Origin: Luteibacter sp. dw_328
GTDB taxonomy: Bacteria > Pseudomonadota > Gammaproteobacteria > Xanthomonadales > Rhodanobacteraceae
DNA length: 64,000 nucleotides
Reading direction: 5' to 3'
Assembly (NCBI RefSeq): GCF_018449605.1
Contig: NZ_JAAVUW010000002.1
Span: 1 to 64,000 of the forward strand
In this document: in pieces, positions 1-8,534 of the stretch
How positions within the stretch are numbered: the stretch's first letter is position 1
Layout of the letters: each line of letters opens with the position of its first letter
Made by a program: the position numbers and the translations under genes
Notes under the pieces: generated by a model
Told to the model about the DNA's origin: nothing
The model's database searches: none
The model's input: the letters and a program-made list of their open reading frames with translations, nothing else

Positions 1-4
1 GTGA

Positions 5-145
5 GAGACCTTGGTGTCCACCCTCGAGGCGAGTTCCGCACAAGTGGAGCGGCCGTAGGCCAGATAGATACATGGGCCGCGTCAGCGGCCTTCCTTTTCG
101 AACGCGGAGGACTGTCTGAGCAGCGAGGGTGGGCACCAAGGTCTC
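5..145. repeat. Long inverted-repeat element, copy 1
   Basis: Two 22-base arms (5-26 and 124-145) are reverse complements with a single mismatch and enclose about 97 bases. The interior carries GGCCGTAGGC. A second element at 49527-49655 has the same plan: 28-base arms, a short interior and the same GGCCGTAGGC decamer. No ORF with coding character is convincing inside it. It may fold as a long hairpin in RNA or act as a dispersed repeat; the class is not one I can name. Confidence 0.6.
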
Positions 146-214
146 CCCGCGAGACGCCCAAGTGTAGAGAGCGATGGCAAAGCCGAGCCCCGCGAAGCCG
201 AAGGCGAGCCATGC

Positions 215-242
215 GCGAGGTGCGAGGTGCGAGGTGCGAGGT
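215..242. repeat. Tandem heptamer repeat (GCGAGGT)x4
   Basis: Four exact head-to-tail copies of GCGAGGT occupy this stretch, followed by a decayed fifth copy (GCGAAAG). It lies in the gene-free segment 146-301 to the left of the M13 peptidase terminator. Nothing else was recognised in that segment. Confidence 0.7.
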
Positions 243-301
243 GCGAAAGAATGCCCCGACCGAAACCCGCGCGCCCGGGCCCGGGTAATCTACGATGAAC
301 C

Positions 302-332
302 AAGAAAAAGGCGCCGCATGGCATGCGGCGCC
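302..332 (-). terminator. Rho-independent terminator of the M13 peptidase gene
   Basis: A perfect 10-bp stem (310-319 with 323-332) has a 3-base loop. Read on the minus strand it is followed by CTTTTTCTT. It sits 28 bases beyond the stop codon of the leftward peptidase gene. Confidence 0.85.
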
Positions 333-359
333 TTGGTGATCAGCCTCTACGTAGAGCGG

Positions 360-2501
360 TTACCAGATCTTCACCAGCTTGTCGCCCGAGCGAACCATCT
401 TCGCGTCCGGCTTGCACTGGAATGCCGTGGCAAAGGCCGCCATGTTCGACGGTGCGCCGATCGCGCGCAGCGAGGCCGGCGCGTGCGGGTCGGTGTTGAG
501 GTACAACATGGCCTGCTTCTCACGGACGCTGCCGCGCCAGACGCGGGCCCAGTTGAGGAAGAAACGCTGGTCCTGCGTGTAGCCGTCGATCTTGGAGTCG
601 GCTTCCTGCGGGTTCTTCTTCAAGGCTTCCTGCAGGGCGTCATACGCCACCGCCGTGCCGCCCAGGTCGGCGATATTCTCGCCCAGGGTCAGCTGGCCAT
701 TGACGTGCAGGTCCGGCTTGTCCTTGAGCGGTGCGTAGTCGTTGAACTGGTCGACCAGCCTCTTCGTGCGCTCCTCGAACTTCTTCTTGTCGGCGGCCGT
801 CCACCAGTTCTTATTGTTGCCTTCGCCATCGAACTGGCTGCCTTCGTCGTCGAAGCCATGGCTGGCTTCGTGACCGATCACCGCGCCGATGCCGCCGTAG
901 TTGATTGCGTCGTCGCCCTTGGCATCGAAGAACGGCGGCTGCAGGATCGCGGCCGGGAAGTTGATCGTGTTGTCGGTCGGGTTGTAGTACGCGTTCACTG
1001 TCTGCGGCGTCATGCCCCAGTCGAGGCGATCGGTCGGCTTGCCGATCTTGGCGATGTCGTAGTGATAGTTGAACTTGCTGGCAGCCTGCACGTTCGTGTA
1101 GTAGTCGTCGCCGCTCACTTCCAGGCCCGACCAGTCACGCCACTTGTCCGGGTAGCCGATCTTGGGCAGGAAGGTATTCCACTTCTGGATCGCCTTTTCC
1201 TTCGTCTCGGCGCTCATCCAGTCGAGGTTTTCGATACGTGCCTTGAGGGCGTTGCGCACGTTATCGACCAGTTCGGTGGCGCGTTGCTTCGCTTCGGGCT
1301 TGAACACCTTGGCGACGTACAGCTGGCCGAGGGCTTCGCCCATCGACGCGTTGACGGTACCGAGCACGCGCTTCCAGCGATCTTTCTGCTTCGGCTGGCC
1401 GGCGAGGGTCTTGCCGTAGAAACCGAACTTGTTGTCCTGGAAGGTCTTGGACAGGTACGGCGAAGCGCTGTCGATCGCGTGGAAGCGCAGGTAAGCCTGC
1501 CACGTGCTGACCGGCGTCGCTGCCAGCATCTTGTCGAACGCCTTGAAGAACTTCGGCTGGGACAGCGAGAAGCCCTTGTCGATGGTCACGCTCTGGGCGG
1601 CGAAGAACTTCTCCCAGTTGAAGTGCGGCGTGATCTTGTCGGCTTCGGCCACGGTGACGAAGTGGTACTGGTTTTCCGGGGCGCGCAGTTCGACCGGGGC
1701 CAGCGAGGCGGCAGCCAGCTGCGTCTCGAATGCCATGACGGCATCGGCCTGGGTCTTCGCGTCAGCATCGGAGACGCCGGCGAGGGTCAGGGTCTTGGTG
1801 ATGTAGTCGACATAGGCCTTGCGGTTGTCGGCCTGCTTCGGATCGGTGTAGTAGTCCTTGGTCGGCAGACCGAGGCCGTCCTGCTGCGCATAGCCAATCT
1901 GCATCTTCGCGTTCTTGAAGTCCGCGCCTGAGCCGAAGCCGAACACGTAGCTGTTGCCATCGGCGAAGCTCTGGTCGAGGAAGTTGGCCACGTCGTCGCT
2001 GTTCTTCAGGCCGTCGATCTTGGCCAGTTCCGGCTTGAGCGGCTCGATGCCGGCCTTCTCGATCACGGATTCGTTCATGCCCGAGCGATAGAGCAGGCCG
2101 ATCTTCTGCTCGATCGAGCCGGCCTTGGCATTCGCCGCACCCTTGTCCATGGCATCGACGATGTCGTGCTGCGTGGACAGGCTGTTTTCGGCGAGCTGGT
2201 CGAAGGCGCCCCAGCGGGTGCGGTCTTCGGGAATCGGGTTGACCGCCACCCACTTGGCGTTGACGAAGCCGTTGAAGTCGTCGCAGGCGTCGATCGTCGT
2301 GTCGATGTCGGCCACATTGAACGTGGGCGCGGCAGGTGCGGCAGCGGTCGTGGCCGCCGGCGCCGGGGCGGCGCTGCCGGTGGCGGCAGGCGGGTTGCCG
2401 GCCGGAACGGCCGTATCGGCATCGTTGTGCTTGCTGCATGCCGTGCCGGCGAGCGCGACGCTGAGCGCGAGTGCGAGCGGCTTCAGGTACTGCTTGGTCA
2501 T
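360..2501 (-). CDS. M13 family (neprilysin/PepO-like) metallopeptidase lipoprotein
   Basis: Predicted zinc endopeptidase that cleaves peptides at the cell envelope. The 713-residue product begins MTKQYLKPLALALSVAL and has a lipobox LAGTAC, so it is probably a lipoprotein; an Ala/Pro/Thr-rich linker follows to about residue 60. The HExxH zinc site is H544-E545...H548 (in IGHEASHGFDDEG) and the third ligand is E608 in GENIADLGG. That spacing of 64 residues is normal for M13 enzymes. The motif NAYYNPTDNTINFPAAILQ is also typical of the family. The start at 2501 was chosen over an upstream ATG because the signal sequence begins there. The gene is divergent from the phosphoesterase gene and ends in its own terminator. 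Confidence 0.93.
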   Translation of the reverse strand: MTKQYLKPLALALSVALAGTACSKHNDADTAVPAGNPPAATGSAAPAPAATTAAAPAAPTFNVADIDTTIDACDDFNGFVNAKWVAVNPIPEDRTRWGAFDQLAENSLSTQHDIVDAMDKGAANAKAGSIEQKIGLLYRSGMNESVIEKAGIEPLKPELAKIDGLKNSDDVANFLDQSFADGNSYVFGFGSGADFKNAKMQIGYAQQDGLGLPTKDYYTDPKQADNRKAYVDYITKTLTLAGVSDADAKTQADAVMAFETQLAAASLAPVELRAPENQYHFVTVAEADKITPHFNWEKFFAAQSVTIDKGFSLSQPKFFKAFDKMLAATPVSTWQAYLRFHAIDSASPYLSKTFQDNKFGFYGKTLAGQPKQKDRWKRVLGTVNASMGEALGQLYVAKVFKPEAKQRATELVDNVRNALKARIENLDWMSAETKEKAIQKWNTFLPKIGYPDKWRDWSGLEVSGDDYYTNVQAASKFNYHYDIAKIGKPTDRLDWGMTPQTVNAYYNPTDNTINFPAAILQPPFFDAKGDDAINYGGIGAVIGHEASHGFDDEGSQFDGEGNNKNWWTAADKKKFEERTKRLVDQFNDYAPLKDKPDLHVNGQLTLGENIADLGGTAVAYDALQEALKKNPQEADSKIDGYTQDQRFFLNWARVWRGSVREKQAMLYLNTDPHAPASLRAIGAPSNMAAFATAFQCKPDAKMVRSGDKLVKIW

Positions 2502-2586
2502 GAGTGTCCCTCTGTCCAGTGAAAGCGGTGCCCCCGGGCACCGGTGGGTTCCGAGCATAGCCGTTGGGAACGGGCTGGAGGGCCGA

Positions 2587-2602
2587 CCGTGACGAAGGTC
2601 AT
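2587..2602 (-). promoter_or_regulatory. Candidate regulator site ATGACCTTCGTCACGG
   Basis: Read on the minus strand this is ATGACCTTCGTCACGG, with inverted TGAC/GTCA halves. It differs at one base from 38196-38211, upstream of the GH2/GH64 gene. On the minus strand a -10-like TATGCT lies about 27 bases downstream, before the M13 peptidase gene. Binding by a response regulator is my inference. Confidence 0.4.
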
Positions 2603-2645
2603 GGATTGAGAAAATTCGTAAGACCTTGCGGACTTTGTCCCCGGG

Positions 2646-2686
2646 CTGTCATGCGCCCTTCTTACGCTGGTCAGACCGCATGACAG
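2646..2686. promoter_or_regulatory. Inverted repeat upstream of phosphoesterase gene
   Basis: CTGTCATGCG (2646-2655) and CGCATGACAG (2677-2686) are perfect inverted copies separated by 21 bases, about 50 bases upstream of the phosphoesterase start. CTGTCAT resembles a PhoB half-site, but the halves face each other rather than forming the direct repeat of a Pho box. It could be an operator pair or an mRNA hairpin. Confidence 0.4.
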
Positions 2687-2737
2687 GGGATGCGGATCCG
2701 TGCAGTCCGGCCGCCACACCTTTCGAGGAGCTTAGTC

Positions 2738-4429
2738 ATGCGCAAGTTACTGGCCGCAGGCATCGCCTGCGTGCTCACCCTCTCCGCCGCGTCGATCGTC
2801 GCCGCCCAGCAGGTGGCCTCCGCCCCTGCCGATGCCGCCACGACCGCGTTGGGCTTCGGCCACGGCGGTCACGGTAGCGATCCGCGCACCGCCACGCCGA
2901 TCAAGCATCTGGTCGTGATTTTCCAGGAGAACGTTTCCTTCGATCACTACTTCGGCACCTATCCGCTTGCCGAAAACGGCAAGGGCGAGCCATCGTTCTA
3001 TGCACGGCCCTTTACGCCGCCGGTGAATGGCCTGTCGCATCGCCTGCTGACGAAGAATCCCAACGCGGCCAACACCGGCAATGCCGACGCGGCGATCAAT
3101 CCGTTCCGCCTCGCGCGTGCGCAGGCGGCGACGGCCGATCAGGACCACGGCTATACCTCGGAACAGCGCGCCTTCGATGGCGGCAAGATGGATCTGTTCC
3201 CGCTGTATACCGGTCACGGTGAAACCCTGCCGGGTGGCGATGCCGCCGAGGAAGGCAAGGGCCAGGTCATGGGGTATTACGACGGCAACACGGTCACCGC
3301 TTACTGGAACTACGCGCAGAACTTCGCCATGAGCGACAACCACTACGGCACCGGCTTCGGTCCGTCGTCGCCGGGTGCGGTGAACCTGATCGCGGGCCAG
3401 ACCGCCGGTGTGATCGACACGCTCAACGGCACGGGTGCCGAGACCGACGATGGCCACGGCGGCCTGACCATGATCGGCGACCCCGATCCGATCGGCGACG
3501 TCTGCTCTTCGCCCACGGCTAGCCAGGCGACCATGGGCGGCCGCAATATCGGCAACCTGCTCAACGATCACAATGTCACCTGGGGCTGGTTCCAGGGCGG
3601 CTTCGACCTCACGCTCACCAACCCCGACGGCAGCACCGGCTGCACGCGCCGCACGTTGTCGAAGGTGACCAACACCACTTCGAACGATTACAGCCCGCAT
3701 CATTCGCCTTTCCAGTACTACCCGTCCACGGCCAACCCGACGCACGCACGGCCGTCGTCGATCGCCGCCATCGGTAAGACGGATGCGGCTAACCATCAGT
3801 ACGACATCCAGGACTTCTATGACGCCGTCGATACCGACAACCTGCCTGCGGTGAGCTTCCTCAAGGCGCCGGCCTACCAGGACGGTCACGCCGGCTATTC
3901 CGATCCGCTCGACGAACAGGCCTTCGTCGTCCACGTGATCAACACGCTGCAGCAGAGCAGCGAGTGGAAGGACACGGCCGTCGTCATCGCCTATGACGAT
4001 TCCGATGGCTGGTACGACCATCAGGAACCGCCGCACACCAACGCCTCGACAGGCACCACCGACGCGCTCGACGGCGCCGGCGTGTGCAAGGGACGCGTCA
4101 CGTTGCCGGGCCTGGATGGCAAGACACCGGTGCAGGGCCGCTGCGGCTTCGGTCCGCGCCTGCCGCTGCTGGTGGTGTCGCCGTGGGCACGCGAGAACAT
4201 GGTCGACCACAGCGTGACCGACCAGAGCTCGATTACCCGCTTCATCGAAGACAACTGGCTCGACAGCAAGCGCCTGGGTGGCGGTTCCACCGATGCCACG
4301 GCGGGCCGTATCGATAGCATGTTCGACTTTTTCTTCCCGCGCCTGTTCGACCGCAAGCTGATCCTCGACGAGTCGACCGGTCAGCCGAAGCGTGCGCAGT
4401 GGCCGTTCGGGAACGGTGGGCATGGTTGA
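2738..4429 (+). CDS. Secreted phosphoesterase (acid phosphatase/phospholipase C family)
   Basis: Predicted exported hydrolase of phosphate esters from the phosphoesterase family that contains AcpA-type acid phosphatases and non-specific phospholipases C. The 563-residue product has a Sec signal peptide (MRKLLAAGIACVLTLSAAS, cleavage near AAQQ). The family N-terminal motif follows (HLVVIFQENVSFDHYFGTYP, near residues 65-84), with a metal-site segment IAYDDSDGWYDHQ and RLPLLVVSPWARENMVDH near the C-terminus. The start is set by CGAGGAG 7 bases upstream of the ATG at 2738; an in-frame ATG at 2690 lacks this. The gene overlaps the multicopper oxidase by 8 bases, so the two are probably co-translated. 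The substrate (phosphomonoester or phospholipid) cannot be read from sequence. Confidence 0.88.
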   Translation: MRKLLAAGIACVLTLSAASIVAAQQVASAPADAATTALGFGHGGHGSDPRTATPIKHLVVIFQENVSFDHYFGTYPLAENGKGEPSFYARPFTPPVNGLSHRLLTKNPNAANTGNADAAINPFRLARAQAATADQDHGYTSEQRAFDGGKMDLFPLYTGHGETLPGGDAAEEGKGQVMGYYDGNTVTAYWNYAQNFAMSDNHYGTGFGPSSPGAVNLIAGQTAGVIDTLNGTGAETDDGHGGLTMIGDPDPIGDVCSSPTASQATMGGRNIGNLLNDHNVTWGWFQGGFDLTLTNPDGSTGCTRRTLSKVTNTTSNDYSPHHSPFQYYPSTANPTHARPSSIAAIGKTDAANHQYDIQDFYDAVDTDNLPAVSFLKAPAYQDGHAGYSDPLDEQAFVVHVINTLQQSSEWKDTAVVIAYDDSDGWYDHQEPPHTNASTGTTDALDGAGVCKGRVTLPGLDGKTPVQGRCGFGPRLPLLVVSPWARENMVDHSVTDQSSITRFIEDNWLDSKRLGGGSTDATAGRIDSMFDFFFPRLFDRKLILDESTGQPKRAQWPFGNGGHG

Positions 4430-6044
4430 TCGCCGTCGCTTTCTGAAGACGGCGGGGTGGATGGCTGCGGCGGGTTGGATCCCGTCGCGGCTCCTCGCGC
4501 ATGACATGCACGGCATGCAGGCCACTCAGGCGGGCAAGGTCGGCAACGACCTGTGCATGCACCCCATGGGTGATACGACGCATATGCCGGGCCTGGTCGA
4601 TCCGGGCAAGCTGGCAGCGTTCGTCGATCCGCTGCCGATTCCGCCGACACTGCGCCCCGTCGCGGGCAAGACGCTCGACGTGCGCATGGCGCAGACCGCG
4701 CAGAAGCTGCATCGCGATCTGCCACCCACCGAATTGTGGACGTATGGCGGGCACTATCCCGGCCCGACGATCGAGGCGCGTACCGGCGAGGCCTTCGACG
4801 TGCGCTGGGCGAATGCGCTGCCGACGAAGCACTTCCTTCCCGTCGACCACGCCATCTGCGGTGCCGAAGCCGACCAGCCCGAGGTGCGCGCCATCGTCCA
4901 TCTGCACGGCGCCAAGGTGCCGCATAAGGACGACGGCTATCCCGAAGACTGGTACGTACCCGGCAAATCGCGCCAACACCATTACCCGAACGCCCAGGAC
5001 GCGGCGACGCTGTGGTACCACGACCATGCGATGGGCATTAACCGGCTGAACATGTATGCCGGGCTGATGGGACTCTACCTTCTGCGCGACGAACACGAGT
5101 TGTCGCTTGGTCTTCCTTCCGGCGACCAGGAACTGCCGCTGGTGCTGGCCGACAGACTGCTGCGCACGGACGGCCGTCTCTACTATCCGGACTCGGGTGA
5201 CGCCCATGCGCCGTGGGTACCCGAAGTATTCGGCAACCTGACCCTGGTCAATGGGGCCATCCTGCCTCGTGCCGATGTGCAGCCAAGACGCTACCGACTG
5301 CGCGTGCTCAATGCGGCGAACGGCCGCTTCTACCATCTGCGATTCAAGGATGGCCGGCCATTCCACGCTATCGGTTCCGACCAGGGCCTGCTGGCCGCCC
5401 CAGCAAAGGTGACCTCCCTTTTCCTTGCGCCGGGTGAACGTGCCGACCTCGTCGTCGACTTCGCCGCGTTGCGCGGTGGCACGGTGGAATTGATGAACGA
5501 TGCGCTGCCGCTGATGCGTTTCGCGGTGGGGCAGGGTGCCGTTCGCGACGACAGCCGGCTGCCGGATGTCTTGCGCGATCTGCCCCGGGTCACGGAAGCC
5601 AGTGCGTCGAAATCACGCGAGCTCACGCTCGACGAATACAGCGACTGCGTCGCCACGCCCATGCTCATGTTGCTCAACGGCAAGCGCTGGCACGATCCTG
5701 TCACGGAGACGGTGAAGCTCGGCAGTACCGAGATGTGGAACCTGGTAAACCTCACCGAGGATACGCATCCGATCCATCTGCATCTGGTGCGCTTTCAGAT
5801 CCTCGACCGGCGCCCGTACGACGTGGACGAGTACATGGAGAAAAAGACCATTCGCTACGTTGGCCCGGCACAGGAACCGCCGCCGCACGAACGCGGCTGG
5901 AAGGATGTGGTGCAGGCGTACCCGGGCATGGTGACCCGCATCGTCGCAACGTTCGACGGATATGCCGGCCGCTATGCATGGCATTGCCATCTCGCCGAGC
6001 ACGAGGCGAACGAGATGATGCGACCGTTCGAGGTGGTCGCGTAA
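4422..6044 (+). CDS. Tat-exported multicopper oxidase (CotA/bilirubin oxidase type)
   Basis: Predicted copper oxidase that oxidises phenolic or metal substrates and reduces oxygen to water. The 540-residue product has a twin-arginine signal (VDRRRFLKTAGW). The copper-binding histidine clusters are all present: VHLHGAKVPHKDDGYPEDW, LWYHDHAMGINRL, HPIHLHLVRFQ and the C-terminal AWHCHLAEHEANEMM, which supplies the type 1 His-Cys-His and the axial Met. The layout is closest to CotA-like laccases. A His/Met-rich stretch follows the signal (HDMHGMQ). The ATG overlaps the end of the phosphoesterase gene. A dispersed hairpin repeat begins just after the stop. Confidence 0.9.
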   Translation: MVDRRRFLKTAGWMAAAGWIPSRLLAHDMHGMQATQAGKVGNDLCMHPMGDTTHMPGLVDPGKLAAFVDPLPIPPTLRPVAGKTLDVRMAQTAQKLHRDLPPTELWTYGGHYPGPTIEARTGEAFDVRWANALPTKHFLPVDHAICGAEADQPEVRAIVHLHGAKVPHKDDGYPEDWYVPGKSRQHHYPNAQDAATLWYHDHAMGINRLNMYAGLMGLYLLRDEHELSLGLPSGDQELPLVLADRLLRTDGRLYYPDSGDAHAPWVPEVFGNLTLVNGAILPRADVQPRRYRLRVLNAANGRFYHLRFKDGRPFHAIGSDQGLLAAPAKVTSLFLAPGERADLVVDFAALRGGTVELMNDALPLMRFAVGQGAVRDDSRLPDVLRDLPRVTEASASKSRELTLDEYSDCVATPMLMLLNGKRWHDPVTETVKLGSTEMWNLVNLTEDTHPIHLHLVRFQILDRRPYDVDEYMEKKTIRYVGPAQEPPPHERGWKDVVQAYPGMVTRIVATFDGYAGRYAWHCHLAEHEANEMMRPFEVVA

Positions 6045-6053
6045 TCCCGCTCT

Positions 6054-6137
6054 TGTAGGAGCCGATTCATCGGCGATCCCGCGGCAGCGGGCAAGGCTGC
6101 TGCGAGCACCCAATCGCCGCTGAAACGGCTCCTACAA
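6054..6137. repeat. Dispersed hairpin repeat pair, locus 1
   Basis: TGTAGGAGCCGATTCATCGGCGAT (6056-6079) faces an inverted degenerate copy (about 6113-6137). The second copy supplies the last codons and the TAG stop of the M14 peptidase gene. The repeat resembles bacterial REP elements; the same core recurs at eight other places in this window. Confidence 0.85.
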
Positions 6138-7922
6138 CTGCCTTAGAGCGTCGGCATCCAGGCGAACCACGGGATAAACGCCCACCTTCTGCACCGTGTA
6201 CCACGGGCTGCGTTCGTAGAAGAACGTGAGGCGCGCACGCGGGCTGGCAGCGAAGGCGGCGTCGTTCTTCAGCTTCGCCTCGAACTCCGTCTTCAGCGCC
6301 GGGTTCGCCGCCATCATCTTCCGTGCCAGTGCCTCGAGCACGCGCGGTTCGCCGTATTCCTTCTGCTCGAACACGGCATTGAAGTAGCCCCAGCGGAGCA
6401 GGGAATCCGGTGCGCGGGCATCGAGCAGGTTCAGGGCGAGCACGGCATCGGCATTGTCCGCGCGCACGATGACGGTACCGGCCGGGAGATCGACATCGAC
6501 CCGCGACGAAGCGATGTGTGCATCCTTCAGCATGTGATGGCTTTCGAAAGGTTTGTCCGCCCACTTCGGGTCGGTCAGCTCGTCGCGCTCCGCGTGCACG
6601 CGCACGGCGGTGGTCGTCCGCGTGTACGGAATGCCATGCGCGTCGAGGCGATCGATCACGTCCGTCCATTGCGGCGGAATCGCCCACGCGGCGGGGATCG
6701 ACGCCGAGACGTCCGGAAGCAGATCGTTCCAGTTCGAAATGCTGTAGTCCTTCTTCGTTTTCGGGTCGTATTGCACCCAGAGATCGCCGGAGACATCGCT
6801 CTTGGTCTGCGTGAATGCGTAGCCCTTGAGTGTGAACGGTGTCGATGCCGGATCCTGCTTGAACGTCACCGGCTGCGAGGCGTCCGGCTTTGCGGAAAGC
6901 GCTTCAGCCCAGCGATCGGCCTCCTTCGACGCTGTGATGAGGGCGGCAGGCTCCTTGTTCACGTGTGCGAGCACGCTGCGAACCACATCGTAGGTCGCAC
7001 GCACGCGCACCTCGTAGGACTTGAGCATGTGCGTTTCGATCAGCAGGCCGGCGCGATTGCGAATGGCGGCGTAGCCCGTGGAAAAGCGCGGGCCGGAACC
7101 GAAGTTCTCGATGCCCTTGGTGATATCGCGTCCGTCGCGGAATTCCAGGTAGGGCGCGGCGAGGTGACCGAGCTTCTCGTAGGCCGGGATGGCGTCGCCT
7201 TCGTAGGCCGCCTTCTGCCATGCAGCGATCGACGGCGGCAGCTTGTGCGCGTCCTCCGCGTACCAGGTGAGGTCGTACTGGTAGTCGGCACCGTCCGTGG
7301 TGTGGATGTCGATCAGCAGGTCGGGTTTCCAGGTGTTCCAGAGTGTCAGCCACGCGCGCGTTTCGGGCGCATCGGCCTTGACGTAATCGCGGTTGAGATT
7401 GAGGTATTGCGACTGGCCACGAAAACCCATCTCGGCCGGCCCGTTCTGGTTGATGCGGTTGTACGGGTTTGAGTTCTCATGGCCATCCACGCTGTACACG
7501 GGGATGTAGACCAGCACGGCGTGGTCGAGCAGATGGGGCAGGCGATGGGTGGCGGCAAAGTCGCGCAGCAGCATCAGGCCCGCGTCCTTGCCTTCGATCT
7601 CGCCGGGATGGATGCCGGCCTGGAGCAGTACGATGGGTTTGCCGGCGGCGCGGGCCTTTTCGGGCGTCAGGTCGCCGTCCTTCGCTGCGATCACGACCGT
7701 CATCGGCCGGCCCTCGGGCGTCGTGCCGAAGGTCGCGAGGCGGATCGTGTCCGGTGCCGCCTGGGCGAGCCGCTGCAGGAAGGCCTGCGTTTCGGCATAC
7801 GACGGTGTCGTGCGGAAGGAAGACGCCTCGGCGGGCGTGATCCACGTGTCTTTCGCCTGGATCGTGACCGGGGCCACGGCGATCAGGGCGAGGAGGAGGC
7901 GTGCGGGGAGCGTGGCAGACAT
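6132..7922 (-). CDS. M14 family zinc carboxypeptidase, secreted
   Basis: Predicted metallocarboxypeptidase that removes C-terminal residues from peptides, exported by a Sec signal (MSATLPARLLLALIAVAPVTIQA). The 596-residue product carries the M14 zinc site HPGE (H105, E108), the third ligand H207 (LLIDIHTTDG) and the catalytic Glu E296 (LLIETHMLKSYEVR). The C-terminal half (about residues 380-596) is not a recognised catalytic domain and may be a beta-sandwich. The gene is divergent from the sigma factor gene. Oddly, its stop codon lies inside a dispersed repeat, so the last residues (about LRQL) may have been set by repeat insertion. Confidence 0.9.
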   Translation of the reverse strand: MSATLPARLLLALIAVAPVTIQAKDTWITPAEASSFRTTPSYAETQAFLQRLAQAAPDTIRLATFGTTPEGRPMTVVIAAKDGDLTPEKARAAGKPIVLLQAGIHPGEIEGKDAGLMLLRDFAATHRLPHLLDHAVLVYIPVYSVDGHENSNPYNRINQNGPAEMGFRGQSQYLNLNRDYVKADAPETRAWLTLWNTWKPDLLIDIHTTDGADYQYDLTWYAEDAHKLPPSIAAWQKAAYEGDAIPAYEKLGHLAAPYLEFRDGRDITKGIENFGSGPRFSTGYAAIRNRAGLLIETHMLKSYEVRVRATYDVVRSVLAHVNKEPAALITASKEADRWAEALSAKPDASQPVTFKQDPASTPFTLKGYAFTQTKSDVSGDLWVQYDPKTKKDYSISNWNDLLPDVSASIPAAWAIPPQWTDVIDRLDAHGIPYTRTTTAVRVHAERDELTDPKWADKPFESHHMLKDAHIASSRVDVDLPAGTVIVRADNADAVLALNLLDARAPDSLLRWGYFNAVFEQKEYGEPRVLEALARKMMAANPALKTEFEAKLKNDAAFAASPRARLTFFYERSPWYTVQKVGVYPVVRLDADALRQL

Positions 7923-8003
7923 GAACCCATCCGGCAGGAGAATCGGACCATTGTGTGATTTTTTCTCCGCGCTCGCGAATCATGGTGGAAAGAGGAGGGG
8001 TCC

Positions 8004-8534
8004 ATGGCCGAGGCTGAGCGACGGCGCGCTTTCGAAGCGCTGCTGCAGACACACCGGAAGATCGTCTTCAAGGTCGCGGCCATCTATGCCCATGGCGAGG
8101 AGGATCGGCGGGATCTTGCGCAGGAAATCCTGCTCCAGGTCTGGCGATCGTTCGGTGCGTACGACACAAGCCGTTCGTTCTCTACCTGGATGTACCGCGT
8201 GGCGCTCAACGTGGGTCTGTCGCATGCCCGACGCCAACGCGAACGACTGCAGCCACTGGATGCGACGCTGATCGACACGCTCGGTGGCGGCACGCCGATC
8301 GATGAGCCGGACGAGCGGCTTGCCCAACTGGCACATGCCATCGAGACCCTGGAACCCCTCGACCGCGCCCTGATCCTGCTCTATCTCGACGAGCAGCCCT
8401 ATGCCGAGATCGCGGCGGTGCTGGGTATCGGCGAATCCAACGTAGGTACCCGCCTTGCGCGGCTCAAGCAACGTCTTCGCCGGGACATGACCGGCGCGAC
8501 TTCACCCAACGGAGAGAACCATGGAACTCGATGA
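8004..8534 (+). CDS. ECF-type RNA polymerase sigma factor
   Basis: Predicted alternative sigma factor that redirects RNA polymerase to a stress or envelope regulon. The 176-residue product has sigma region 2 (EEDRRDLAQEILLQVWRSF, then SFSTWMYRVALNVGLSHAR) and region 4 (LEPLDRALILLYLDEQPYAEIAAVLGIGESNVGTRLARLKQRLR). A purine-rich ribosome site (AAAGAGGAGGGG) precedes the ATG. The gene overlaps the next by 14 bases, the usual pairing of a sigma factor with its membrane partner. The target promoters are unknown. Confidence 0.93.
   Translation: MAEAERRRAFEALLQTHRKIVFKVAAIYAHGEEDRRDLAQEILLQVWRSFGAYDTSRSFSTWMYRVALNVGLSHARRQRERLQPLDATLIDTLGGGTPIDEPDERLAQLAHAIETLEPLDRALILLYLDEQPYAEIAAVLGIGESNVGTRLARLKQRLRRDMTGATSPNGENHGTR

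Noticed and set aside
174-1931. A 585-codon plus-strand frame
   Set aside because: It runs antisense to the M13 peptidase, which has full catalytic motifs and a signal peptide; this frame has none.
2646-2668. A Pho box before the phosphoesterase gene
   Set aside because: Only one CTGTCAT half-site in the right orientation is present; the expected second direct copy 11 bases downstream is not matched.
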